A stretch of 36,837 nucleotides of DNA from Flavobacteriaceae bacterium (lineage in GTDB: Bacteria > Bacteroidota > Bacteroidia > Flavobacteriales > Flavobacteriaceae): NCBI GenBank assembly GCA_026988355.1, contig JALSLK010000095.1:1-36837 (forward strand). The letters are read 5' to 3'. Position numbers and translations under genes: made by a program. Below the pieces are notes generated by a model. That model did not search any database and was not told the DNA's origin. It saw nothing but the letters and a program-made list of their open reading frames with translations. Each line of letters begins with the position of its first letter. Positions within the stretch are counted from its first letter, which is position 1. This document shows, in pieces, positions 17,182 through 25,777 of this stretch.

Positions 17182-17907
17182 ATGAGTCCACTTATTTATA
17201 TTTTATTAGCAGTTGTTGCTGTTGCTTTCATAGCTTATGCAATCGTAAACTTAATTCCAAAAAAAATGCATTGGATTTTATCTATCCTATTTCTAGGGTT
17301 GATAGTTTGGATGTCTTCGTTGCTATATGGAAGTATTATGAAACCAATTAATTTTAAAAAGAAAAAGATTGCGAAATATGCAAAGGTAATTGATCACTTA
17401 AAAATGATAAAAGATGCAGAGGTATATCATCGAAAAGTAGTTGGAGGTTATATCGATAATCCAAATGCATTAATAAAATTTATAGATACAGCAAAAGAAG
17501 CAATAACACAAACAAGAACAGTAGAATATACTGTTAAGTCTGGTTCTTTAGATTTAAAAAGAGAAAAAAGAGTAGTAGATACACTAGGTTATAAATCAAT
17601 AAAAGATTACTTTAAAAAAAGAGATTATAAAAACATGTTTCATGTACCAGGAACAGATGCAAAATTTACAATTAAAGTAGATAGTGTGGAAAAATCAGGA
17701 CTTAAATCACAAGTTTTTAAGGCATACGTAGCAAAAGATATTGTACTAGCAGGAATGGATAAAGCATTAATAGAAGAAGAAAAGAAAGCACTTGGCGGAA
17801 TAGATGTAAGTGGAACTGAAATTTCAGTTGGTTCATTATCCGATGTAAAGGTAACAGGAAATTGGCCTCCGTTTTATGATAACAAAGATAGAAAAGAAAA
17901 AAAGTAA
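17182..17907 (+). CDS. Two-TM membrane protein of unknown function
   Basis: 241 residues from the ATG at 17182 (MSPLIYILLAVVAVAFIAYA). Two membrane helices (about 3-22 and 29-51) precede a basic soluble domain. In it, repeated YAKVIDHLKMIKDAEVYHRK and a central beta-rich part (DLKREKRVVDTLGYKSIKDYF, AKFTIKVDSVEKSG) are visible. The end is Lys-rich. I do not recognise a named family; genes of this kind precede DUF3822 and rsmD in related genomes as far as I recall. The DUF3822 gene starts inside its last 32 bases, so the two are translationally coupled. Confidence 0.75.
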   Translation: MSPLIYILLAVVAVAFIAYAIVNLIPKKMHWILSILFLGLIVWMSSLLYGSIMKPINFKKKKIAKYAKVIDHLKMIKDAEVYHRKVVGGYIDNPNALIKFIDTAKEAITQTRTVEYTVKSGSLDLKREKRVVDTLGYKSIKDYFKKRDYKNMFHVPGTDAKFTIKVDSVEKSGLKSQVFKAYVAKDIVLAGMDKALIEEEKKALGGIDVSGTEISVGSLSDVKVTGNWPPFYDNKDRKEKK

Positions 17908-18727
17908 GCATTTAGCATTACAACAGATAGAAAATAAGCAATTATCCATCCAATTTAGTTTGGATGGATTTTCTTTTTGTGTAACAGATTTAGATTTGTT
18001 GCAGCATATTATTTTTTTAAAATATAAGTTTAATAATAAAATTCTAAATCCAATTACAGTATTAAGTAGTATAAAAAAGATATTTATAGAAGAACCAATA
18101 TTACAAGAAAAGTATAATAAAGTTGTTGTAATACATGTAAATAATTTTTCGACTTTTGTACCAAAAGCACTATTTGACAAAGATAATTTGGCAAACTACA
18201 TCAAATTTAATAATAAAATTTTTGAGAGCGATTTTTTTACGTACGATACTATTGCAAATCAAGATATGTTTGCCGTTTATGTTCCGTATGTAAATATAAA
18301 TAATTTTTTTATAGATCAGTTTGGTACTTTCGATTATAAACACAGCTCAAGTATTTTAGTAGAAAAAACAGCAAATGAATACGTAAAGAATAATGCAACG
18401 TATTTTTTTATTAATGTAGCAAAAAACCATTTTGATATTGTAGTACATAGAAATAAAAAATTACAATTATATAATACATTTAGCTATACAACAAAAGAAG
18501 ATTTTATTTATTATATTCTGTTTGTTATGGAGCAACTAAAGTTAGATGTAGAAAGAATTCCTTTAATTTTATTAGGAGAAATAAAAGAAGGAGATACTTT
18601 ATATGAGGAACTTTATAAATACATTAGAAATGTATCTTTTTTAGAAGAAAATACAATGTACGATTCTATTATAGAAATAGACGAAACGATTAAAAGAGAA
18701 AATTTTATTTTGTTTAAATCCATCTAA
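17876..18727 (+). CDS. DUF3822 family protein
   Basis: 283 residues. The start overlaps the preceding gene by 32 bp. The protein shows the DUF3822 pattern: an N-terminal strand LSIQFSLDGFSFCV, later DMFAVYVPYVNINNFFID, then an actin-like second half with ATYFFINVAKNHFDIVV and LQLYNTFSYTTKEDFIYYIL. The alternation of strands and the phosphate-loop-like regions suggest an ASKHA/actin-like fold, but the family has no established function. It is followed 8 bp later by rsmD, a conserved neighbour in Bacteroidota, which points to a possible link with rRNA modification or assembly. Confidence 0.88.
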   Translation: MITKIEKKKSKHLALQQIENKQLSIQFSLDGFSFCVTDLDLLQHIIFLKYKFNNKILNPITVLSSIKKIFIEEPILQEKYNKVVVIHVNNFSTFVPKALFDKDNLANYIKFNNKIFESDFFTYDTIANQDMFAVYVPYVNINNFFIDQFGTFDYKHSSSILVEKTANEYVKNNATYFFINVAKNHFDIVVHRNKKLQLYNTFSYTTKEDFIYYILFVMEQLKLDVERIPLILLGEIKEGDTLYEELYKYIRNVSFLEENTMYDSIIEIDETIKRENFILFKSI

Positions 18728-18735
18728 TAAATTTT

Positions 18736-19281
18736 ATGCGAATAGTTTCAGGAAAACACAAAGGAATTAGAATTAATGCACCAAAAAATTTGCCAGTACG
18801 TCCAACAACCGATATGGCAAAAGAAGCATTATTTAATATACTCAATAACAATTATTATTTTGACGAAATTAAAGTACTCGATTTGTTTTCTGGAATTGGA
18901 AGTATTAGTTTGGAGTTTGCATCGCGTGGTACAGACGACATTACATCAGTAGATAAACATCGTGCATGTATTCGTTTTTTATCAAAAACAGCAGAAAAAT
19001 TAAATTTGAAATTGAAAACGATTTCCATGGATGTATATCAATTTCTAGAAAAACAAACAAAAAAATACGATATCATTTTTGCAGATCCACCATATAATTT
19101 TTCTCAAGAAAAATTTGAAAGTATAATAACAATAGTATTCAAAAAAGAATTGTTATCCGAAAAAGGAATGCTCATAATAGAACATGGCAAACAAACAAAC
19201 CTATCGGAACGATCCAATTTTGTTAGAGAACGAAAATATGGAGGAAATAGATTTAGTTTTTTTGAGAATACACTAAGTTAA
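18736..19281 (+). CDS. rsmD: 16S rRNA (guanine966-N2)-methyltransferase RsmD
   Basis: 181 residues, full length. It begins MRIVSGKHKGIRINAPK, the RsmD N-terminal signature, with RPTTDMAKEALFNIL (22-36). The SAM-binding loop is VLDLFSGIGSISLEFASRG (47-65) and the catalytic motif is ADPPY (116-120). The enzyme methylates G966 of 16S rRNA in the 30S subunit. It is the last gene of the operon with DUF3822. Its stop codon lies inside a 14-bp tandem duplication shared with the end of the convergent response regulator. Confidence 0.95.
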   Translation: MRIVSGKHKGIRINAPKNLPVRPTTDMAKEALFNILNNNYYFDEIKVLDLFSGIGSISLEFASRGTDDITSVDKHRACIRFLSKTAEKLNLKLKTISMDVYQFLEKQTKKYDIIFADPPYNFSQEKFESIITIVFKKELLSEKGMLIIEHGKQTNLSERSNFVRERKYGGNRFSFFENTLS

Positions 19282-19304
19282 CTAATCCATGTTAACTAAT
19301 CCAT
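19277..19304. repeat. 14-bp perfect tandem duplication at convergent gene ends
   Basis: GTTAACTAATCCAT occurs at 19277-19290 and again at 19291-19304. The first unit contains the rsmD stop codon, the second the stop codon of the response regulator on the other strand. Confidence 0.9.
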
Positions 19305-20050
19305 TGTTTAAAATCTTTTACCTTTTCTCTGCTAACAATAATTTGCTCATCACTATACGAATTTAACTTGATTTCAAGTCGACTATTCGTATAAGAAACA
19401 ATATCCTTAATAGCATCAACCGAAATAATAAATTTTCGATTTACACGAAAAAAAAATTTCGGATTTATTTTTTCAAACAGTTGCTCCAAGCTAAAATCGA
19501 GTAAATAGCTTCTGTTGCCTGTTGTATGAATGTAAGTAGCTTTTTCTTGACTAAAGAAACATACAATTTCATTTTGATTGATGATTTTTAAATGTTGTCC
19601 AATTTTAACAGTAAATCGTTTTTTGTAAGAGTTTTCTGAGGAATTATTAAGAAATAAACTTCTAATATCTTCCATTTTAAAAATAGGAGAAGTATTCGCT
19701 TTATACTTTTCTTTAAATTGCTGTATTGCATAATTTAATTCATCATCATCAATGGGTTTTAATAAATAGTCAATCGAGTTAAGTTTAAAAGCTTTTAACG
19801 CATATTCATCATAAGCAGTAGTAAAAATAATAGCAGATTTTATATTAATTTCTTCAAAAATCTCAAAAGATAATCCATCCGATAATTGAATATCAAGCAT
19901 AATTAAATCAGGATGCTCGTTATTTAAAAACCAATCAATAGATTCAGAAACCGAATGCAACATCGTTGTAACGTCGATGTCACATTGGTTTAATAAACGT
20001 TGTAATCTCCTAGCAGAAGGTTTTTCGTCTTCGATTATTATAACATGCAT
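19292..20050 (-). CDS. LytTR-family response regulator
   Basis: 252 residues. The receiver domain (about 1-120) has the acidic pair EDE (7-9), the phosphorylation site Asp53 in IMLDIQLSDG and Lys at DYLLKPIDDDEL. The LytTR DNA-binding domain (about 145-250) contains KIGQHLKIINQNEIVCFFSQ, ...SLEQLFEKINPKFFFRVNRK and FIISVDAIKDI. It starts 11 bp after the stop of the sensor kinase and forms a two-component system with it. LytTR proteins bind paired direct repeats; I found no sure targets in this window. Confidence 0.94.
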   Translation of the reverse strand: MHVIIIEDEKPSARRLQRLLNQCDIDVTTMLHSVSESIDWFLNNEHPDLIMLDIQLSDGLSFEIFEEINIKSAIIFTTAYDEYALKAFKLNSIDYLLKPIDDDELNYAIQQFKEKYKANTSPIFKMEDIRSLFLNNSSENSYKKRFTVKIGQHLKIINQNEIVCFFSQEKATYIHTTGNRSYLLDFSLEQLFEKINPKFFFRVNRKFIISVDAIKDIVSYTNSRLEIKLNSYSDEQIIVSREKVKDFKQWIS

Positions 20051-20061
20051 TGGTCTAAAAT

Positions 20062-21387
20062 TTAAAATCTAACGTTATTACCATTCTCTTGATCCATAAA
20101 TTCTTTAATTTTTTTATTTTCCCAACCAGAGGTTAGACCAAACACTTGTAGTGCTTGCATAACTAAACCAAATCCCCAACCTAAAAATGGAAACCAAAAC
20201 CATTGAATGATTCCAGGAGTATAGGTTCTCCAAATAAAATATAACATAGGTATAACGAAGATAAAGGATATTAAACTGCCATAAAATTCTTTGAGAGATT
20301 TTACTTTTTGCTGTGCTCTAAAATATTTTCCGTCTTGATTGTTTGATGTGTGCATAATAGTAGTTTTTTTTGTTAATATTGGTAATTTAACAGTAAAAAT
20401 CTGTTGGTTGTTAGTAATAATTACTTTAGAAGAGGTTACTAATGCATAACGTTCAATAATATTATTTAAACCAATTTTGGTACTGTTAGCCAAATTATTT
20501 TTTGGATTAATATTGTTTTCGATAACTAAATAATTGTGTTCTTTATAAATAGTAATTTTTAATTTTTTATTGGGACTAATTACATTGTGTTTTACCGCAT
20601 TTTCTAAGAGTAATTGTAACGATAATGGAACAATTTTTAAAGTATCATTATCTAAATCCTCAGGAATAATAAAATCAATTGCATTTTCAAAACGTATTTT
20701 TAATAAATCCATATACGTTTTTGCAAACTGCAACTCTTGTGTAACTTCGATTAAATCTTGATTTTTTTGTTGTAAAACATAACGATAAATTTTAGATAAT
20801 TTTGTAGTAAATTTTTCTGCTTGTTTTGGATTTTCATGAATTAGAGCAGTCAAAACATTTAAACTATTGAATAAAAAATGAGGGTCTAATTGATTTTTTA
20901 AACTTTCAAATTTTGCAGTTTCGGTTTTACTAATAACTTTGTGCTCTTGTACTTTTTTATTGGTTAAAGCCTTAAAAAAATAAATGGCATGAACAGTAAT
21001 AAGGATGTTAACAATCAATATAAAACTAAAAATATAGTACGATTTATTGGTTTGTAAAAAGTCATTAAAATTGCCTTGTTCAATCACCGTAATTACAAAT
21101 AATCGGAGTAAAACAATAGCCAACATCGTAATAGAAATAGAACCAATAGCACCATAAATTAATCTTTTTTTAGGATTTTTTTTCCAAGATATTAAAGAGT
21201 CAATAAAAGCAAAAAGCTTAAAGTTAATTACAGTAATTACAAAAGTATATAGAAAGTGTATCGCATAAATAAGTAATAAATCATTAAAGCTAACAGCAAA
21301 GCCATTTTTAGTTAATAACCTTTCTATTACGAAGATTATTAGACTAATACTAGTGCTATATTTTATTGTTTTAGTTATATTTTTCAT
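20062..21387 (-). CDS. LytS-type sensor histidine kinase with C-terminal 2TM domain
   Basis: 441 residues from the ATG at 21387; a TTG at 21423 in the same frame would overlap the upstream gene. Four membrane helices lie in about 10-150. The His_kinase domain has KNQLDPHFLFNSLNVLTALI with His170 as the phospho-acceptor, and the ATPase N-box is LSLQLLLENAVKHN (about 256-269). From about residue 352 a 2TM domain is fused (FRAQQKVKSLKEFYGSLISF, WRTYTPGIIQWFWFPFLGWG), giving two more helices, so the catalytic part sits between membrane anchors. The pair DUF2141-kinase-regulator forms one minus-strand operon (gaps 19 and 11 bp). Confidence 0.92.
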   Translation of the reverse strand: MKNITKTIKYSTSISLIIFVIERLLTKNGFAVSFNDLLLIYAIHFLYTFVITVINFKLFAFIDSLISWKKNPKKRLIYGAIGSISITMLAIVLLRLFVITVIEQGNFNDFLQTNKSYYIFSFILIVNILITVHAIYFFKALTNKKVQEHKVISKTETAKFESLKNQLDPHFLFNSLNVLTALIHENPKQAEKFTTKLSKIYRYVLQQKNQDLIEVTQELQFAKTYMDLLKIRFENAIDFIIPEDLDNDTLKIVPLSLQLLLENAVKHNVISPNKKLKITIYKEHNYLVIENNINPKNNLANSTKIGLNNIIERYALVTSSKVIITNNQQIFTVKLPILTKKTTIMHTSNNQDGKYFRAQQKVKSLKEFYGSLISFIFVIPMLYFIWRTYTPGIIQWFWFPFLGWGFGLVMQALQVFGLTSGWENKKIKEFMDQENGNNVRF

Positions 21388-21406
21388 AAATACCAAAGAT
21401 AAGTTT

Positions 21407-21838
21407 TTAAAACTTAATTTCAAGATTTAAAGATGTGCCATCCATAATAAATTTTGTATCGTTAAAATTAGGAGGTCCAAACTGAACATAGCCATTAGAA
21501 ACACCAACATCTTCTAGAGGCATACCATTGGTGGCAAAATCAAGTTTGTTATTTTCATTTATATCGTGATAGCAAACAATAGAATATACATTATTTGGTA
21601 CATTTTTAAATGTAACTTCTGTTTTTCCATTTTTAATACTGCCAATTTCACGTAAAATAGGATTTACTAAAAAATCTTTTTCAACATATAGAGCAAAGCG
21701 AATAATACCTTTGCTATTTGGAATTTTAAGAATAGAAACAGTAATATCATTGCCATTTTGACGGATTGAATTATTTTCTTGAGCAGAAAGGGAGGAGCCA
21801 ACTAAAAATAATACAATTGTTATAATAATTTTTGTCAT
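21407..21838 (-). CDS. DUF2141 periplasmic protein
   Basis: 143 residues from the ATG at 21838 (MTKIIITIVLFLVGSSLSAQ); a longer frame from 21880 would hide the signal peptide. The signal is cleaved near residue 18-19. The mature domain carries the DUF2141 pattern: ISILKIPNSKGIIRFALYV-like strands, VTFKNVPNNVYSIVCYHDIN, ENNKLDFATNGMPLEDVGVS and GPPNFNDTKF. The fold is an immunoglobulin-like sandwich of unknown role. It is the first gene of an operon with the sensor kinase and may lie in its signalling route, for example as a ligand or sensor partner; this is inference. Confidence 0.9.
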   Translation of the reverse strand: MTKIIITIVLFLVGSSLSAQENNSIRQNGNDITVSILKIPNSKGIIRFALYVEKDFLVNPILREIGSIKNGKTEVTFKNVPNNVYSIVCYHDINENNKLDFATNGMPLEDVGVSNGYVQFGPPNFNDTKFIMDGTSLNLEIKF

Positions 21839-21986
21839 GATAAATAATTTAAGATTAATAATATTGCAAATATGTAACACATTAGATATTTTTGAAATTA
21901 GAATTTACCGAATTGTTGTTTTTTATAGATGAAATGTAAAAACGTGTAGAAAAAGCAATCGGTGTAAAAGTTTCGGTCGTAAGTTG

Positions 21987-21994
21987 TATATTTG
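21987..21994 (+). promoter_or_regulatory. -7 element of the lolD-like operon
   Basis: TATATTTG matches TAnnTTTG, 18 bp before the ATG at 22013. A clear TTG -33 element at 17-23 bp is not seen. Confidence 0.55.
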
Positions 21995-22012
21995 TTCCTT
22001 AAAATTTAAGAC

Positions 22013-22675
22013 ATGATAAAAGCAAAAAATATACATAAATTTTATGGAGATTTAGAAGTCTTGAAAGGCGTCGATTTGCACATTAAACAAGGCGAAGTTG
22101 TTTCCATTGTAGGGCCGTCAGGAGCAGGAAAAACAACGTTATTACAGATTCTAGGAACATTAGACAAACCTCTTGAGGAAGAAAAAACATCCTTAATAGT
22201 AAATGGTATTGATGTGTTAAAAATGAATGATAACGAATTGTCTAAATTTAGAAATCAAAATATAGGATTTATATTTCAATTTCATCAGTTATTACCAGAA
22301 TTTACAGCATTAGAAAACGTATGTATACCAGCATTTATAGCAAAAAAATCAAAAGAAGAAGCAGAAAGAGATGCAAAAGAAATTTTAGAATTTTTAGGAT
22401 TATCCAATAGAATAAACCATAAGCCAAACGAATTGTCTGGAGGAGAACAACAACGAGTTGCAGTAGCAAGAGCGTTAATAAATAAGCCAACCGTTATTTT
22501 TGCAGATGAGCCTAGTGGAAATTTAGACTCAGCATCCGCAAAAAAATTACATGAATTATTTTTTACACTACGAGAAAAATTTAAACAAACATTTGTAATT
22601 GTAACACACAACCAAGAATTGGCAAATATGACCGATAGAAAGTTAGAAATGAAAGATGGAATTTTAAAAGTATAG
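22013..22675 (+). CDS. ABC transporter ATP-binding protein, LolD-like
   Basis: 220 residues. It has all ABC ATPase motifs: Walker [10 protein letters not shown] (34-42), Q-loop [18 protein letters not shown] (about 87-104), signature LSGGEQQ (141-147), Walker B VIFADEP (161-167), D-loop SGNLDS and H-loop VTHN. The region [15 protein letters not shown] is typical of LolD/MacB-type ATPases, which power release of lipoproteins from the inner membrane. The permease partners (LolC/E) are not adjacent, as often in Bacteroidota. The PLP enzyme gene starts one base after its stop. Confidence 0.9.
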   Translation: MIKAKNIHKFYGDLEVLKGVDLHIKQGEVVSIVGPSGAGKTTLLQILGTLDKPLEEEKTSLIVNGIDVLKMNDNELSKFRNQNIGFIFQFHQLLPEFTALENVCIPAFIAKKSKEEAERDAKEILEFLGLSNRINHKPNELSGGEQQRVAVARALINKPTVIFADEPSGNLDSASAKKLHELFFTLREKFKQTFVIVTHNQELANMTDRKLEMKDGILKV

Positions 22676-22676
22676 T

Positions 22677-23597
22677 ATGATTTTTGAAGAAGAAAAAAGT
22701 AAAATTGATTTTTTGTTTGAAGAAAAGGGAGTTCAAGTATATATAAAACGGGAAGATTTATTACACGAACATATTTCGGGAAATAAATTCAGAAAATTAA
22801 AATATAATATTTTAGAAGCAAAACGTTTAAAAAAAGAAACAATATTAACATTCGGAGGTGCATTTTCTAACCATATTACAGCAACAGCGTATGCAGGTAA
22901 GTTGTACAATTTTAATACGATAGGAATAATAAGAGGAGAGGAGTTAGGTAAAGATTTACAAAAAACATTAGCAAAAAATGATTCCTTAAAATTTGCAAGA
23001 GAACAAGGCATGCGATTTAAGTTTATAGAAAGAAAAACGTATAGAGAAAAAACAACAGTAAAATTTATCGAAGCATTAAAAAAAGAATTCGGAGCATTTT
23101 ATTTAGTGCCAGAAGGAGGGACAAACGAATTAGCAATAAAAGGATGTGAAGAAATAATGCAAAAAGAAGATGAAAAATTCGATTATATTTGCGTCGCAGT
23201 AGGAACAGGAGGAACCATTTCAGGAATAATAAATTCCGCAAATAAAAACCAACAAATATTGGGGTTTTCTGTCTTAAAAGGAACGTTTCTACAAAAAGAA
23301 ATAAAACAAAAATGTCCGAATGTTCAAAATTGGAGTCTAATAAACGACTACCATTTTGGAGGATTTGCAAAAATAAATGAAGAATTGGTACATTTCATGA
23401 ATGCATTTTATAAAGAATATAGACTTAAATTAGATCCTATATACACAGGAAAAATGATGTTTGGAATAATAGATTTAATAAAAAAAGGATATTTTAAAAA
23501 AGGAACAAAGATTGTAGCAATACATACAGGAGGATTACAAGGAATAAAAGCAATGAATAAACGTTTAGATAAAAAAGGATTATCACTGATTGTATAA
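22677..23597 (+). CDS. PLP-dependent enzyme, ACC deaminase/D-cysteine desulfhydrase family
   Basis: 306 residues of the tryptophan-synthase-beta fold (fold type II). The N-terminus VYIKREDLLHEHISGNKFRK carries the PLP lysine Lys37 in SGNKFRKLK, and the phosphate-binding region is TFGGAFSNHITATAYAG. A Gly-rich VAVGTGGTISGI (about 175-186) completes the cofactor site. The family includes 1-aminocyclopropane-1-carboxylate deaminase and D-cysteine desulfhydrase; which substrate is used cannot be told from sequence, and D-cysteine is the safer guess in bacteria. It is coupled to the ABC ATPase gene (1 bp) and the glucosaminidase gene follows 4 bp later. Confidence 0.85.
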   Translation: MIFEEEKSKIDFLFEEKGVQVYIKREDLLHEHISGNKFRKLKYNILEAKRLKKETILTFGGAFSNHITATAYAGKLYNFNTIGIIRGEELGKDLQKTLAKNDSLKFAREQGMRFKFIERKTYREKTTVKFIEALKKEFGAFYLVPEGGTNELAIKGCEEIMQKEDEKFDYICVAVGTGGTISGIINSANKNQQILGFSVLKGTFLQKEIKQKCPNVQNWSLINDYHFGGFAKINEELVHFMNAFYKEYRLKLDPIYTGKMMFGIIDLIKKGYFKKGTKIVAIHTGGLQGIKAMNKRLDKKGLSLIV

Positions 23598-23601
23598 AAA
23601 T

Positions 23602-24657
23602 ATGAAAAAAATAATATTCTTAATAATTGCGTTACTATTTTTAACTAGTTGTGGAGCAAAAAGAAAAACAACATCAACCCAAAATACAACAAAAACAAGG
23701 CGAGTTGTAAAAGATAGATCTAAAATAGACCATAGAAGTGTTGTTATTGGAGATCGAAATGTTAGACCATCTAAAATAAAGATGAAATCAAAAACAGTAT
23801 TTGATGAACAAATATTGGACGATTTATATACCAATAAAACCAAATTAGAAAGCGTAAAAGTAGCATATATAAAAAAGTATGGACGCATCGCAGTACGAGA
23901 AATGGAAGCCTATAAAATTCCAGCAAGTATAACCTTAGCACAAGGGTTATTAGAATCGGGAAGTGGACAAAGTTATTTAACAAAATCATCTAAAAACCAT
24001 TTTGGTATTAAATGCCATACATGGAGTGGAGATAGAGTATATCACGACGATGATGCAAAAGGAGAATGTTTTAGAAAGTACAAACATGCAGAAAATTCAT
24101 ACAGAGACCATTCTTTATTTTTATCGAAAAAGAAACGATATGAAAAGCTGTTTACCTATGCAGAAAATGATTATGAATCTTGGGCAAAAGGATTGCGAAA
24201 AGCAGGTTATGCAACAGACAAAAAATATCCACAAAAATTAATTAATTTGATTGAAAAATATGAATTATATGTGTTTGACAGTTTTGTCTTAGGAGAAGAT
24301 TATAAACCAGAAGTAAAAGAAAAATTAGATAAAAAAACTCAAATGCACATTGTAGCGCTAGGAGAAACACTATATTCAATATCAGGAATATATTATGTAC
24401 CTGTAGAAGAAATAAAGAAAATTAATAATTTAACCTCAGATGTGATTTCTGTAGGACAAAAAATAATAGTAGTAAAAGGAGAAGAAAAAAAGAATCAAGC
24501 AAAAAAATACAATAAAGAGAAAGGATATATTGTTGTTAAAGGAGATACAATTTATTCGATAGCTCGTAAAAATAATATTTCAGTAAATAAGATAAAAGTA
24601 AGAAATAACTTAGATTCCGATAATATTGCTATTGGACAAAAATTGATATTAGAGTAA
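23602..24657 (+). CDS. Glucosaminidase (GH73) lipoprotein with two LysM domains
   Basis: 351 residues from the ATG at 23602 (MKKIIFLIIALLFLTSCGAK, lipobox LTSC, Cys17); an in-frame TTG at 23590 is less likely. The glucosaminidase domain (about 84-226) has the family block PASITLAQGLLESGSGQSYL, where Glu118 is the candidate catalytic acid, then NHFGIKCHTWSGDRVYHDDD, YRDHSLFL and WAKGLRKAGYATD. LysM 1 (about 248-292) and LysM 2 (about 308-350) bind peptidoglycan. The enzyme cleaves the glycan strands of the wall. It is near the end of the lolD-PLP operon; the GldM-like LysM lipoprotein follows with its own promoter. Confidence 0.94.
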   Translation: MKKIIFLIIALLFLTSCGAKRKTTSTQNTTKTRRVVKDRSKIDHRSVVIGDRNVRPSKIKMKSKTVFDEQILDDLYTNKTKLESVKVAYIKKYGRIAVREMEAYKIPASITLAQGLLESGSGQSYLTKSSKNHFGIKCHTWSGDRVYHDDDAKGECFRKYKHAENSYRDHSLFLSKKKRYEKLFTYAENDYESWAKGLRKAGYATDKKYPQKLINLIEKYELYVFDSFVLGEDYKPEVKEKLDKKTQMHIVALGETLYSISGIYYVPVEEIKKINNLTSDVISVGQKIIVVKGEEKKNQAKKYNKEKGYIVVKGDTIYSIARKNNISVNKIKVRNNLDSDNIAIGQKLILE

Positions 24658-24671
24658 ATAATATGGTCAAT

Positions 24672-24704
24672 TTGGTTATAATCCATTAAATTATCTTAAT
24701 TTTG
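24672..24704 (+). promoter_or_regulatory. Promoter of the GldM-like LysM gene
   Basis: TTG (24672-24674, within TTTGG), a 22-bp spacer and TAATTTTG (24697-24704) fit the Bacteroidota consensus, 47 bp before the ATG. Confidence 0.6.
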
Positions 24705-24750
24705 CACCGTTTAGTTGTAGTAAGCACAAATAGATAATGTCTAAATTTTT

Positions 24751-25746
24751 ATGAAGAATATATCTTTTATATTTTTAATCGTTGTTGTAATGCAAATCTC
24801 TTGTAAAAAAAGAGAAGATTTATCTTCATTTGTTAAAATGAACGATAAAATAGAAGCAGCAAACGATATTAGCTCTATTAAGAATGAATCGTTACTAGAA
24901 GTTATATTTTTAAATGCAGAAAAAAATGATGTCCTTTTCCCACAAAAAGAATCCGCAGAACGAGTACACGAAATAAGTAACATTTTTATAAAATATCTAG
25001 AAGATTTAAAGTCTGCAATAAAAGCAAAAAATTCATCTGAATATGTAGATGAGTTATTTTTTAATGGAGGAGAAATTACAACAGAAGGAATGGAGTTTTT
25101 AAATTATATAGAAAACTATAAAGAAAGCTTAATATCTACAGTTATTACGACACACCCAAATGTGGCAGGAGTAGTAAAAAATAATTTTGATATCGGATCT
25201 ATAAAAGATAGAAGAGGAAAACAAACAAACTGGCTAACGCTTAATTATAAAGGTTTTCCAGCAACATCCTCTATTATTAAATTATCCGAAATGCAATCGG
25301 ATGTTAAACGAATAGAAACAAAATTTTATTCTTCATTATTGGATGTAAAATTAAGAGATAGTGAAGCGATAATTAAAAAATCAGATAGAGAATTAGCAAA
25401 TAATGAGAAAATTAATTCGGACGAAAAAGATACTAATGCAAAAGATGAAAAGGAAAAAGAAATAAAAGAAGACGTAAAGAAAAAAGAGAAGGTCGAAGAA
25501 AAAAAGATAACAACTAACAAGAAAGAAAAATTAGCACCAAAAAAGGTAGAGCCAAAGAAAAAAATTGTGCCAAAACTTGCAGAATCTACAAATACGAATA
25601 ATCCAAAGATTCATAAAGTGGAGAAAAAAGAAACCGTATATAGTATTTCTCAAAAGTACGGTTTGACTACAATACAACTTAAACGATTAAACGGAATGAC
25701 AAATAACAATTTAGTTATTGGTCAAAAATTGCGAATCAAAAAATAA
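24751..25746 (+). CDS. Lipoprotein with GldM-N-like domain and C-terminal LysM
   Basis: 331 residues. The N-terminal hydrophobic signal ends MQISC (Cys18), a loose lipobox. Residues about 25-200 follow the N-terminal periplasmic region of GldM, the type IX secretion/gliding motor protein: SSFVKMNDKIEAAND (25-39), a helix ending FIKYLEDLKSAI (79-90), ELFFNGGEITTEGMEFLNYI (101-120) and, most telling, NWLTLNYKGFPATSSIIKLS (160-179) followed by MQSDVKRIE. GldM normally has a membrane helix and three more beta domains; here these are replaced by a Lys/Glu-rich linker (about 205-285) and one LysM (about 287-330). The architecture suggests a periplasmic protein tied both to a membrane and to peptidoglycan. 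Homology to GldM is from pattern recognition. Confidence 0.8.
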   Translation: MKNISFIFLIVVVMQISCKKREDLSSFVKMNDKIEAANDISSIKNESLLEVIFLNAEKNDVLFPQKESAERVHEISNIFIKYLEDLKSAIKAKNSSEYVDELFFNGGEITTEGMEFLNYIENYKESLISTVITTHPNVAGVVKNNFDIGSIKDRRGKQTNWLTLNYKGFPATSSIIKLSEMQSDVKRIETKFYSSLLDVKLRDSEAIIKKSDRELANNEKINSDEKDTNAKDEKEKEIKEDVKKKEKVEEKKITTNKKEKLAPKKVEPKKKIVPKLAESTNTNNPKIHKVEKKETVYSISQKYGLTTIQLKRLNGMTNNNLVIGQKLRIKK

Positions 25747-25777
25747 ATTTCTTTTAATTTATAGAATGTTCCGATTT

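Noticed and set aside
22677-23597. Calling the PLP enzyme an ACC deaminase outright
   Set aside because: The same fold and motifs serve D-cysteine desulfhydrases; specificity residues cannot be judged safely from sequence reading alone.
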